A stretch of 61,212 nucleotides of DNA. It comes from a virus. Both the position numbers and the translations under genes were made by a program. The notes under the pieces were generated by a model, which saw nothing but the letters and a program-made list of their open reading frames with translations, did no database searches and had not been told where the DNA came from. Position 1 is the stretch's first letter; each line of letters opens with the position of its first letter. Positions 45,709-53,096 of the stretch are shown in pieces. Where the stretch lies: IMG/VR virus record IMGVR_UViG_3300008113_000047, positions 1 to 61,212 of that record; one strand, written 5' to 3'.

Positions 45709-45902
45709 ATTATTAATTGGGGTATAGGTTTCTTTAAAGAATTACATTCTTTTTTAACTTCGCTAGGAACATTATGATAATATTCTATATGTTCGCAATC
45801 ATAAATGACTATATTAGAATAATCAATGAAATTATAGAAAAGTACCATATATAAAAAACTAACTAGTATGGTAGCTGTTATCAGCCTCTCTAATGTGGAC
45901 AT
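45705..45902 (-). CDS. small membrane protein
   Basis: A 65-residue protein with one N-terminal membrane helix (about residues 8-26) and a C-terminal part with two cysteines (YDCEHIEYYH, KKECNS) that would face the periplasm. The ribosome site is weak. It overlaps the next gene by 4 bases, which supports it being real. Function unknown. Confidence 0.5.
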   Translation of the reverse strand: MSTLERLITATILVSFLYMVLFYNFIDYSNIVIYDCEHIEYYHNVPSEVKKECNSLKKPIPQLII

Positions 45903-45910
45903 TGAAACAT

Positions 45911-46348
45911 TTAACTTTCTTTTGAAATTTTTGTTCTTTGTAATTCGAAATCTTCAACATCTTTAATAGACAACTTTAGTGTTTCAGAAAAATTAAGAGC
46001 TTGCTGTTTACTCATAAGCGTGGTAGTTTCGCATTGAACATACCCTTTAAACCAAATATCTCGAGTGAGTCGTAATCTAGCAACAAGTCCATTTACTAGA
46101 TCTTTCCAAAACCAATCCCACTCCTGCAACCAAGGATTGTCGATATCGTAACGCTTTTTAACTGTTTCATTCCAGTAGTCAGTTTTAACTGTGGCGTAGG
46201 TGTTTACGCTAACTCCTGTTTCGTCTGCTTCCACTTCTACAGTCAGAGCATGATCTGGTTGCCCACACCCGCATACTACCTGATACCATTTTGAGTTACC
46301 ATAGTCGTTTGTTTTTAAAATTCCTTCTGCGGGTTTTTCTGCTTTCAT
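45911..46348 (-). CDS. hypothetical protein
   Basis: A 145-residue protein, beta-rich in the first 60 residues (KWYQVVCGCGQPDHALTVEVEA) and helical after. The CGCG pair plus nearby His could bind metal, but the spacing fits no motif I know. It contains WNETVKKRYDIDNPWLQEWDWFWKDL. It overlaps the upstream gene by 4 bases (ATGA). Confidence 0.65.
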   Translation of the reverse strand: MKAEKPAEGILKTNDYGNSKWYQVVCGCGQPDHALTVEVEADETGVSVNTYATVKTDYWNETVKKRYDIDNPWLQEWDWFWKDLVNGLVARLRLTRDIWFKGYVQCETTTLMSKQQALNFSETLKLSIKDVEDFELQRTKISKES

Positions 46349-46566
46349 TGTATAATAGGTCCTTGAAATTTTTCTATTTTATCTCTACTATTAGAAATAT
46401 TATCCATCATTTGATCAAATTCTTTTTCTGACAAAAGTGTTTTGTAAATTCTAAGAGCTTGGGCAAGCATAACCCCTGCTACTTCCATAGGACGATTGTC
46501 CTCTAACATGACGCTGGTCACAGACCATTGCTTTTGGTACAGTTCGTCTAGTCTGTCATTTTTCAT
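46345..46566 (-). CDS. small conserved phage protein
   Basis: A 73-residue helical protein (MKNDRLDELYQKQWSV start) without recognised domain. It overlaps both neighbours by 4 bases, forming a translationally coupled string of small genes. Confidence 0.6.
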   Translation of the reverse strand: MKNDRLDELYQKQWSVTSVMLEDNRPMEVAGVMLAQALRIYKTLLSEKEFDQMMDNISNSRDKIEKFQGPIIQ

Positions 46567-46829
46567 TGTAATTTTCTATTATTGGTATTTTCTTCAAATG
46601 CTTCAAGTTTTTCAATTAATTCAAGGTCTTCCTCATCAAGCTCTTCAAAATCAATTGGGCGTGATTTCTTCTGTGCTTCACCAGAAGCAAACATATCTTT
46701 GATTGAAGAAATCAATTCATCCAATTCTTCTTGTGTGCCTTCGAAATTGTCAAAGCATCCAGGAGCAAACTCAACTTTCAAATTTTTAAATTCATCTTCG
46801 TTAAGTTCTTCAAATTTCTTATCTGTCAT
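46563..46829 (-). CDS. small acidic protein
   Basis: An 88-residue protein with about one third Glu/Asp. The start at 46829 (MTDKKFEELNE) has AAAGG before it and overlaps the preceding gene by 11 bases. Such strongly acidic small phage proteins can mimic DNA or bind host regulators; this is only a possibility. Confidence 0.6.
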   Translation of the reverse strand: MTDKKFEELNEDEFKNLKVEFAPGCFDNFEGTQEELDELISSIKDMFASGEAQKKSRPIDFEELDEEDLELIEKLEAFEENTNNRKLQ

Positions 46830-46989
46830 TTTTTGCCTTTTGATATTTAAATTCACGTTTAAGCCACCACTTGTATCTATCCCAATACTGCTTTATTGTA
46901 TAAGGATCTTCAGAATATGTCAAGTGTTCTTCACAATTTTCCATCCATGTTTCTCGAACCCAATTTCTAAATGGTGAAAATTTAAGCAT
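46819..46989 (-). CDS. small basic aromatic protein
   Basis: A 56-residue protein (MLKFSPFRNWVRETWMENC start) rich in Trp, Tyr, Lys and Arg, with a ribosome site AGGGGAG. It overlaps the acidic protein gene by 11 bases, and a sigma70 promoter for that gene lies inside its coding region. The pairing of a basic and an acidic small protein is notable. Function unknown. Confidence 0.6.
   Translation of the reverse strand: MLKFSPFRNWVRETWMENCEEHLTYSEDPYTIKQYWDRYKWWLKREFKYQKAKNDR
46895..46923 (-). promoter_or_regulatory. sigma70 promoter inside the 46989 gene
   Basis: TTGACA (46918-46923), 17-base spacer, TACAAT (46895-46900). The transcript would begin about 60 bases before the acidic-protein gene at 46829. 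Confidence 0.7.
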
Positions 46990-47000
46990 GATTTACTCCC

Positions 47001-47273
47001 CTAATCATATACTTCCCAAGTATCTTTTTCGCTATCCCAATGTCTTGTATCATAAAAGTGAACTTCCACTTCGTACCCAAACAAGCCCAGCATCAATCTA
47101 AGACCTGCGTGATCAGTTTGAAAACTGAGATCAAAATTCACAGTGATCAATGAATTTGTTTTATAGCCATTAAACTCTACAACTTTGTTTGTGTACAATA
47201 GTCGATGTTTAGTCCAAAGAGTTTTCCATCGATTACTCCAAGGATTTGAAAGAGAAAAATTAAAATTTATCAT
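47001..47273 (-). CDS. hypothetical protein
   Basis: A 90-residue, beta-rich protein with several Trp residues and an acidic end (WDSEKDTWEVYD). Similar small proteins occur in aquatic T4-like phages as I recall. It has its own promoter, whose -35 is part of the terminator of the upstream gene. Confidence 0.6.
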   Translation of the reverse strand: MINFNFSLSNPWSNRWKTLWTKHRLLYTNKVVEFNGYKTNSLITVNFDLSFQTDHAGLRLMLGLFGYEVEVHFYDTRHWDSEKDTWEVYD

Positions 47274-47287
47274 TTTATATTATGCTC

Positions 47288-47316
47288 AGTATAACATAAA
47301 AGAAAAGGGCCGTCAA
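47288..47316 (-). promoter_or_regulatory. sigma70 promoter nested in a terminator
   Basis: TTGACG (47311-47316), 17-base spacer, TATACT (47288-47293). The start of transcription would be only about 8 bases before the ATG at 47273. Confidence 0.65.
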
Positions 47317-47323
47317 GGCCCTT
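47305..47323 (-). terminator. terminator after the SPFH gene
   Basis: Minus-strand stem AAGGGCC / GGCCCTT (7 bp) with loop TTGAC, followed by TTCTTTT. The loop supplies the -35 core of the next promoter. Confidence 0.8.
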
Positions 47324-47341
47324 GTTCTTCTTTTTATCTAA

Positions 47342-48151
47342 TTACTTGCCAACGTTAACATTTGCACCTGCACCAATTACAAGGGTATTACCCTTAAAAC
47401 TAGATACTGCTTCTGCCATCTTAAGTGCCGCATCAGCTTGCTTCATACGAGCTTGTGCATCCATGTACTGGATAGCGCCAGCATTTGTATTAAGTGCCGC
47501 AATACGACGAGCTTCTGCTTCAGCAGTCTTAACTTCAACTTCCTTTTGCTTGAGCTCATTCTTAGCCTTGACCAACTCGTTAGCACTTGCCACAACTGAG
47601 TCAGCAGGTACAATATTACGAATCAACACTTGACCAATAACCAAACTGCCGTCAAGTTTTTCTTCAGCAAGTGATTTTTGGATTTGTTCTTTAATTGCCT
47701 GTTCCATTGACTGACGTGCATCTGCCATGTCCAATGCTTCGTACTTACGTGCTTCTTTGTAGATAGCATTACGAGTAGTTTGAACAATATAATTGTACAT
47801 CAAGTAAATGTCGCCGTTATGTCGAGCGTGGAATGCTTGACTCTTTTGGCTGTAAAGTTCAGCTACTTGTGCTTGATTGATGTTATAGATAACCACAGCA
47901 TCAAAGTCTTTCATTGTGCTATTATCTTTAGCCACAGGAGTCATGTCATCTAACTTAACATTAACGTCCTTAATTGGGAATGTAAGCACATCGCCAATCA
48001 ACACTTGATTGAACGAGCCGGGAAGTAGTTCGCCTTGCTGGACTTGTTTGTCAAAGCCAACTCGAACACCAACTTCACCAGTTTCGATACGAGTGCAACC
48101 TGTAGCAAGAACTGCCGCGGCAAGAATAGAGAGAGTAAAAATACGTGTCAT
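47342..48151 (-). CDS. SPFH/prohibitin-like lipoprotein
   Basis: A 269-residue protein with a lipoprotein signal (lipobox LATGC, Cys19), then a band-7/SPFH domain (TGEVGVRVGFDKQVQQGELLPG start; ANELVKAKNELKQKEVEVKTAEAEA coiled coil near the end). Prohibitin-like proteins form membrane rings or scaffolds. The placement beside rIIA and rIIB suggests an envelope or exclusion function during infection. A promoter at 48212-48240 precedes it and a terminator follows. Confidence 0.82.
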   Translation of the reverse strand: MTRIFTLSILAAAVLATGCTRIETGEVGVRVGFDKQVQQGELLPGSFNQVLIGDVLTFPIKDVNVKLDDMTPVAKDNSTMKDFDAVVIYNINQAQVAELYSQKSQAFHARHNGDIYLMYNYIVQTTRNAIYKEARKYEALDMADARQSMEQAIKEQIQKSLAEEKLDGSLVIGQVLIRNIVPADSVVASANELVKAKNELKQKEVEVKTAEAEARRIAALNTNAGAIQYMDAQARMKQADAALKMAEAVSSFKGNTLVIGAGANVNVGK

Positions 48152-48159
48152 TTGATACC

Positions 48160-48336
48160 TTAAAAAAGAATTACAATCACAGTCATTACCAGCAACGCTA
48201 GTAATGCGACAATTATACTATACGTTACGGACTTAGTCAAGGTCCAACGCTCCTTGCCTTCCATCTTTCTCCAGGTAGTGATACCCAGATGAATTAGGAA
48301 GGCAAGGATAGCAAATGCTAACCAAAGTCTAATCAT
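48160..48336 (-). CDS. small two-helix membrane protein
   Basis: A 58-residue protein with two membrane helices (residues 4-20 and 37-58) around a basic loop (TWRKMEGKERW). Its ATG overlaps the stop of rIIB by 4 bases (ATGA). The promoter for the SPFH gene lies inside it. Function unknown; the location suggests membrane work with rIIAB and the SPFH protein. Confidence 0.65.
   Translation of the reverse strand: MIRLWLAFAILAFLIHLGITTWRKMEGKERWTLTKSVTYSIIVALLALLVMTVIVILF
48212..48240 (-). promoter_or_regulatory. sigma70 promoter before the SPFH gene
   Basis: TTGACT (48235-48240), 17-base spacer, TATAAT (48212-48217), giving a leader of about 50 bases before the ATG at 48151. Confidence 0.8.
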
Positions 48337-49133
48337 TGTGTGACCTTGAGTGCGGCTTCAACAGCAGCCTTAACTGCGGCATCCAACTGCTCTTGAGTGT
48401 ATGCTTCGTCTTGAACTGTTTCCTTGAATGCGTCATCTGGATGTACACCCAACTCACCAATGACTTCATAACGGCAAGCACGACCCTTACTGAAGTCATA
48501 GTCTGTAGGAATACTAACGACATCACGAGGATTGATTTTGACAATCACTGTACGTTCGCCACTAAAGTGACTCAAGTAGTTTTGGCTACAGAAGTGCAAG
48601 CCAGTACTGCAAGTACGGTTTTGGTCATCGTCAACTTCGTTGCGGACCATCTCAACCACTTGACCAATGCCGTTATCCATTGTACCAGTATGACAATCTT
48701 TAAAGTCTTTACGAACTTTCTTGTAGGCCAAGAAGTGACCGTCGCTGGTAATTGGCAAGTTGTTCTTTTCCAAGAAACCGTACAGTTCTGTAACAGAACG
48801 CATTGATGGATTTGCCATCAAGTTTTCCATAAACAGGATAAGCGGTTCAACTGGTAAGCCTTCTTGCAACATGCCAATCATACGACTTGACAGAGCATTG
48901 TGGAATTCTTTACCTTTCCAGAACAACTTGTCGCCCTGTACTTCAACATTGCCCTTACCGTAATTGATAACGACTTTCTTAGGATCAATAGTATCCTTAA
49001 CAGTTTCCCAATCACCCGCTTTAATTGCTTCCAATACCTTTTCATAGGTAATGTGAGTCTTAGAAATAGTATGCGGTTTGTTGTCAATTACTACAACAAT
49101 GTTTGAACCTTGGACCAAAAATGGATATGACAT
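48333..49133 (-). CDS. rIIB: rIIB-like protein
   Basis: A 266-residue protein with the rIIB core: ITSDGHFLAYKKVR, then TGTMDN, RNEVDDD, TCSTGLHFCS and NPRDVVSIPTDYD. T4 rIIB is a membrane-associated protein needed to grow in lambda lysogens and is linked to DNA and membrane stability. Start 49133 has AAGGTG before it and lies one base after the rIIA stop. The N-terminal 100 residues resemble a small DNA-binding-like region but without a clear motif. Confidence 0.85.
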   Translation of the reverse strand: MSYPFLVQGSNIVVVIDNKPHTISKTHITYEKVLEAIKAGDWETVKDTIDPKKVVINYGKGNVEVQGDKLFWKGKEFHNALSSRMIGMLQEGLPVEPLILFMENLMANPSMRSVTELYGFLEKNNLPITSDGHFLAYKKVRKDFKDCHTGTMDNGIGQVVEMVRNEVDDDQNRTCSTGLHFCSQNYLSHFSGERTVIVKINPRDVVSIPTDYDFSKGRACRYEVIGELGVHPDDAFKETVQDEAYTQEQLDAAVKAAVEAALKVTQ

Positions 49134-49134
49134 C

Positions 49135-51306
49135 TTAAACACCTTTCTTTGTGTCGATCAAATTAATATATTCAGCTACCGCAAGATTATTCATACGGTA
49201 AGTTTCAAGGCCGCTCAACAGTGGGTAACGGTTAAGAACTGCGGCACATTCGTTCTCAATCGTTTGTTCAAGTTTGGAAAATTCAAGCTCTGTAGCATAG
49301 CGTCGGCAAAGACGTTGTAACGAAGCTTGACTATAACCATCAACTTTAGTTACGCCTTTAAACATTGTAGCCACCTTCAAATAGGGACTAGCTTTGTTTT
49401 CGACGTTGTCTGCAATAGTGTTATGATACTGCAAAATTGCCTTTTTGTCAAGAGCGGAAACTACCAAACGTTTCAAATCATCTTCTTTAACATTGGACAA
49501 GTATTGTTTCAAATGTTGTTCAATATTAACCCAGTTCTTTTGAGTTTTGATAAATTCGATATCTGTTTTACGTACACCGTAAACTTCAACATTCAACATA
49601 CCAAAACCACAACGCTTCAAGTCTTCTGCAAACTCTTTAGTGCTGTTCAATCCAAAATCACTAACAATAGCAAAGCCACTCAACGGCAAGTAATAGTAAG
49701 TGTCCTTGCTGTCAAAACTATCAGCCTTGCCAGCATCACGCCAAACCATTTCTTTACTAGCATAGTATCCACCACGACCACGTTCTTCCAAACGCATAAT
49801 GGTCACGTTCTTGCCAGTTGCAGAGTTAGATGCACGTTCCTTCACCATCAAGTCACTTGCGTTCACTACAGTTGGAGGATTAGACAATGCTTTCAAAAAT
49901 GCATCAAAACGAGCAGGCTTAGCCTTATCAGCGGCACTCATCACATACACAGTTTGATAGTGGTGAGTACCTTTAGGAAACTGCGTGTTATTGAAGTGGA
50001 ACTTAGCACGAGACAACGCACCAATTTTGGTATCGTTCTTGATAAAGTTCACGCCTTCGCTAACACGAATTTGCCAAGCCTTGTAAGCAACATCAGTTGA
50101 GTTCTTTGGATGAACAGTATAGCTATTCAAATTGCTAGTACCCTTTGAACCAACATTCTTTTGGAATGCCAAAATTTCAATGTTGTACTTTTTAGCCAAC
50201 TGCATGACAGGGAATTCAAATTCCTTACCACGCATGTAGTAATAACTAGAGTTAGTTGCATCAACCAAATCAAACTTAGAGTCAATAACGTACTTGCGAA
50301 CAGCCGCTTGCCACAATGTATTTTCTTTCTTCTTCAACAGAAAGAAAGCACGTTCCCACAAGTTTTTAATCTTGTTAGCTTCTTCAGTAATGTGTATAGC
50401 CAATTGCGCATTCACAGCTTCCAACTTACGCTTAATGCTGTCAATTGTTTGCGGAATGTATGACAAGCCTTCACGTGATGCTTGGAAGTCCAATTCACCA
50501 ATAGCAAAGTGCATTTCCAAACCACAGTTCAACAATACTGCAACATCGCCCAAGTCCTTTTGGTTAGCTTCTGGAACTTGCACAGGGTAGGCAATATTAC
50601 CCATGATAGCAACACTATGGCGATTTGTTGTTGAATGTACACCAGGAATGATGTTTTCAGTTTCGTATTCAACATCACGAAACTTAAAATCACTCACACC
50701 GCCAATAACAGGACGAAGTTTAAAGTAAGTAAAAACTTGACGTGCTTCGTCGTGGAACTTTGAAAAGTCCCAACGGTCATTAACACTAAATTTAACTTCA
50801 ACACCTGAAGGTTCTGTAGTTTCTTCCTCGCCCATCTTAGCAATAGAAGGAACACCTTCAGCATTAATGAAAGCACTGTAGATACCTTTAATGCCATCTT
50901 TGATAGCAGTTACGGTAAAGTTATCAGTGTAGCTGAATGGGCTCTTAGAACCCAAACCCAACGCACCAATAAAGTCGTTACTATTAGTTTTAGTAGACTC
51001 AAAGTAAGTGGTGTAGATGTTAGTCACTTGATCATGTGACAAGCCAGTACCGTAGTCGCGAATAGCAAACCAAGGCTCTAATTGATTTGGAAGATGGATA
51101 TCAAAAGGAGTTTCACTACGACCTGCCGCTACATGACTATCCACTGCGTTACATGACAGCTCACGTACAATAGCACGGATCTTGTTAGCATACAAGCCTG
51201 AGCTCAAAATGTTAAATGCTTTAGCACTGTTGCGAATACGGAATTCGCCAATTTGGCCAACATTGCTCAAAATAGCTTCGTTGTTAGGAGCAAGATTAAG
51301 AAGCAT
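49135..51306 (-). CDS. rIIA: rIIA-like GHKL ATPase
   Basis: A 723-residue protein. The N-terminal GHKL (Hsp90-like) ATPase domain has the N-box ELSCNAVDSH (about 49-58), the G1 box RDYGTGLS (about 83-90) and a Gly-rich GALGLGSKSPF lid. The rest is as long as in T4 rIIA (725 residues). Together with rIIB it acts at the membrane in T4. It has a strong host-type promoter and an AAAGG ribosome site. The order rIIA-rIIB is conserved. Confidence 0.88.
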   Translation of the reverse strand: MLLNLAPNNEAILSNVGQIGEFRIRNSAKAFNILSSGLYANKIRAIVRELSCNAVDSHVAAGRSETPFDIHLPNQLEPWFAIRDYGTGLSHDQVTNIYTTYFESTKTNSNDFIGALGLGSKSPFSYTDNFTVTAIKDGIKGIYSAFINAEGVPSIAKMGEEETTEPSGVEVKFSVNDRWDFSKFHDEARQVFTYFKLRPVIGGVSDFKFRDVEYETENIIPGVHSTTNRHSVAIMGNIAYPVQVPEANQKDLGDVAVLLNCGLEMHFAIGELDFQASREGLSYIPQTIDSIKRKLEAVNAQLAIHITEEANKIKNLWERAFFLLKKKENTLWQAAVRKYVIDSKFDLVDATNSSYYYMRGKEFEFPVMQLAKKYNIEILAFQKNVGSKGTSNLNSYTVHPKNSTDVAYKAWQIRVSEGVNFIKNDTKIGALSRAKFHFNNTQFPKGTHHYQTVYVMSAADKAKPARFDAFLKALSNPPTVVNASDLMVKERASNSATGKNVTIMRLEERGRGGYYASKEMVWRDAGKADSFDSKDTYYYLPLSGFAIVSDFGLNSTKEFAEDLKRCGFGMLNVEVYGVRKTDIEFIKTQKNWVNIEQHLKQYLSNVKEDDLKRLVVSALDKKAILQYHNTIADNVENKASPYLKVATMFKGVTKVDGYSQASLQRLCRRYATELEFSKLEQTIENECAAVLNRYPLLSGLETYRMNNLAVAEYINLIDTKKGV

Positions 51307-51341
51307 AGAAAACCTTTCTGTGTTTGTTAGTGTATGTGTAA

Positions 51342-51370
51342 ATTATATAGGAAAAACCAGTGGCAGTCAA
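51342..51370 (-). promoter_or_regulatory. sigma70 promoter before rIIA
   Basis: TTGACT (51365-51370), 17-base spacer, TATAAT (51342-51347). The leader is about 30 bases. The -35 overlaps the last codons of the upstream gene. Confidence 0.85.
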
Positions 51371-51558
51371 CCACTGATTTTACCAATTTGAAGGCGTTCA
51401 ATCTCGTCAGCCGCCTCTTCTAAGAGATCTGCAATACGATCTGGCGCACCTTCTTGAACACTCTTTCGGTCTTTGATTTGTCGCCGAATCTCTGCCCGCT
51501 TACGTAAACGATATACTAGACTTTGCGCAGACACTGGTAGTTGACTTTCGTCTTTCAT
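51367..51558 (-). CDS. small charged protein
   Basis: A 63-residue helical protein, Arg/Lys-rich in the middle (YRLRKRAEIRRQIKDRK) and ending with a coiled-coil-like acidic segment. Its ATG overlaps the stop of the upstream gene (TAATG). It could bind nucleic acid; no domain is recognised. Confidence 0.55.
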   Translation of the reverse strand: MKDESQLPVSAQSLVYRLRKRAEIRRQIKDRKSVQEGAPDRIADLLEEAADEIERLQIGKISG

Positions 51559-51998
51559 TATGACCTGTCCTTATATCTCTCTTGTCGTTCTGCTTCATGT
51601 TCGTCACACAATGTTTTAATCCAAAACCCATGTCTTGTTTGTCCAGGATTCCCACATATTTCACAGGTAGTGCTTGCCCAATTTTCTGCCATACGGACCA
51701 TGCCGTGAATATGATCATCACCGCCTTCGTAATAAAAACGAAGTCCACCAAACTTTTCTTTAATCTGTACAGCTACTACCTGTTTGATCTCTTTGTAGTT
51801 TCCATATCCGTTATCTACGTTTTTATTATTCCAATCAATTCGAGATTGTATTTCACTACAAAGAGTATTAATGATAGGATACCAACCATCACCACATTCA
51901 AAACCCCAACACATTAATGTTTCTTTAGGATCACCATTACGATTAGCAAATATCTTAGGATATTTTTCTACTAGATTTTTATCAAATTCTTCTTTCAT
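51558..51998 (-). CDS. Cys/His zinc-motif phage protein
   Basis: A 146-residue protein. The C-terminal part has CEICGNPG and, 18 residues later, C-x2-H (LCDEHEA), a typical zinc-binding arrangement. The centre (VVAVQIKEKFGGLRFYYEGG) matches phage and bacterial proteins I recall without function. Start 51998 overlaps the kinase stop by 4 bases (ATGA). Confidence 0.65.
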   Translation of the reverse strand: MKEEFDKNLVEKYPKIFANRNGDPKETLMCWGFECGDGWYPIINTLCSEIQSRIDWNNKNVDNGYGNYKEIKQVVAVQIKEKFGGLRFYYEGGDDHIHGMVRMAENWASTTCEICGNPGQTRHGFWIKTLCDEHEAERQERYKDRS

Positions 51999-52459
51999 GA
52001 TACTCTCCAAATTTCTTTAAAGCCTTCTTCCTCAGTAGGCATTTCAAAATTCCAAACCATGTCAAACAATACTGCTTCTGGAATAACTTTTCCTGGACGT
52101 GTTTTTAACCGACGTAGATGTTCTTCTTCATCAGGAGTTTGAAACACTACAGCAATATGTTCATAGTCAGGCAACATATTAAATTTACGTCGACGACTGG
52201 TCCACGATGTACTAGTTTGGTCCCAAATAATATCTTTGCCTGCTTCTCGAGCACGAATAACTTTCTCAGCCATCAAATCAACAGCAGTTGGCATGTAGTC
52301 GTCAAATACTTCACTATAAGTTAAGCCACACTCTTTGGCATAATCTTCAACAAATTCATCTGTAGAAACTACTACACAGTCAACTGCCCAATCTTGATTT
52401 TTAACCCAGGTACTTTTTCCTGAAGCTGGAACACCAATTAATTGATAACACTTAGGCAT
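51995..52459 (-). CDS. P-loop kinase (polynucleotide-kinase-like, AAA_33)
   Basis: A 154-residue kinase with Walker A GVPASGKST (9-17) and the acidic VVSTDEF segment at about residue 31, as in the kinase part of T4 polynucleotide kinase. A WDQTSTSW strand and a lid arginine region (RRLKTRPGK) follow. It lacks the phosphatase domain of T4 Pnk. It may phosphorylate RNA/DNA ends or a small molecule. It overlaps the phosphoesterase gene by 8 bases, so the two may act in the same pathway. Confidence 0.75.
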   Translation of the reverse strand: MPKCYQLIGVPASGKSTWVKNQDWAVDCVVVSTDEFVEDYAKECGLTYSEVFDDYMPTAVDLMAEKVIRAREAGKDIIWDQTSTSWTSRRRKFNMLPDYEHIAVVFQTPDEEEHLRRLKTRPGKVIPEAVLFDMVWNFEMPTEEEGFKEIWRVS

Positions 52460-53018
52460 TTTCTTCCTTCTTATGATGACCTTTAACTTCGCCCTTCAAG
52501 GCTCTTTGAATAGCGTCTTCCATTTCAATTACTATCCAACCAGTAGCGTCCATGCCTACATCAATACAACGATATTTTTCCATACCGCTTGTGTTTCCGT
52601 GCAAATGTCCGTGAAAGTGTACACTGCCTCTATGCATCTGATCCCACTCTGCAATAGGATAGTGAAACATAATTACCTGTGTGCCCTTATAGTCAATCCA
52701 AAGGTACTTGTGTACTTCTGCAAAACAACTACGAAATACTGGATCGTGCAATGCCTTACGGTCATGATTGCCTTCAATCAAAATCTTTGTGCCATTCAAA
52801 CGGCGCATAATTTTAACTGCTTTGTCAGTGGGCAAGAATGCAACATCACCCAAAATATAAACTGTATCTTCAGGTTCGACTATTTCGTTCCATTCTTTTA
52901 CCATAGCTTCGTTCATGTAATCTACATCGCCGTTATATCGTGCTCGGCTAACTGGACAGAAATTCATAATGTTTCTATGTCCAAAATGCAAATCTGATGT
53001 TATATATGTTTTTGTCAT
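52452..53018 (-). CDS. metallophosphoesterase (calcineurin-like)
   Basis: A 188-residue phosphoesterase. Its metal-binding motifs are in order: SDLHFGH (8-14), GDVAF (about 56-60), EGNHD (about 81-85), FHYP and GHLHG near residue 135. The substrate is unknown; nucleic acid or nucleotide ends are likely given the overlapping kinase gene. The ATG at 53018 lies exactly six bases after a perfect -10 hexamer and lacks a ribosome site, so leaderless translation is expected. Confidence 0.88.
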   Translation of the reverse strand: MTKTYITSDLHFGHRNIMNFCPVSRARYNGDVDYMNEAMVKEWNEIVEPEDTVYILGDVAFLPTDKAVKIMRRLNGTKILIEGNHDRKALHDPVFRSCFAEVHKYLWIDYKGTQVIMFHYPIAEWDQMHRGSVHFHGHLHGNTSGMEKYRCIDVGMDATGWIVIEMEDAIQRALKGEVKGHHKKEENA

Positions 53019-53024
53019 GTTCAA

Positions 53025-53053
53025 ATTATAACAGGACTAGATGGTTTTGTCAA
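53025..53053 (-). promoter_or_regulatory. sigma70 promoter, leaderless arrangement, before phosphoesterase
   Basis: TTGACA (53048-53053), 17-base spacer, TATAAT (53025-53030), six bases, ATG. All hexamer positions are consensus. Confidence 0.9.
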
Positions 53054-53096
53054 CTAGTCCTGTTACTGTAAAGTGTTGTATTTCTACAACAGTTAT

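Noticed and set aside
49327-50100. 257-codon open frame on the plus strand opposite rIIA
   Set aside because: It lies wholly inside the convincing rIIA gene, has no ribosome site, and its protein shows the Phe/Thr/Cys-rich look of an antisense frame.
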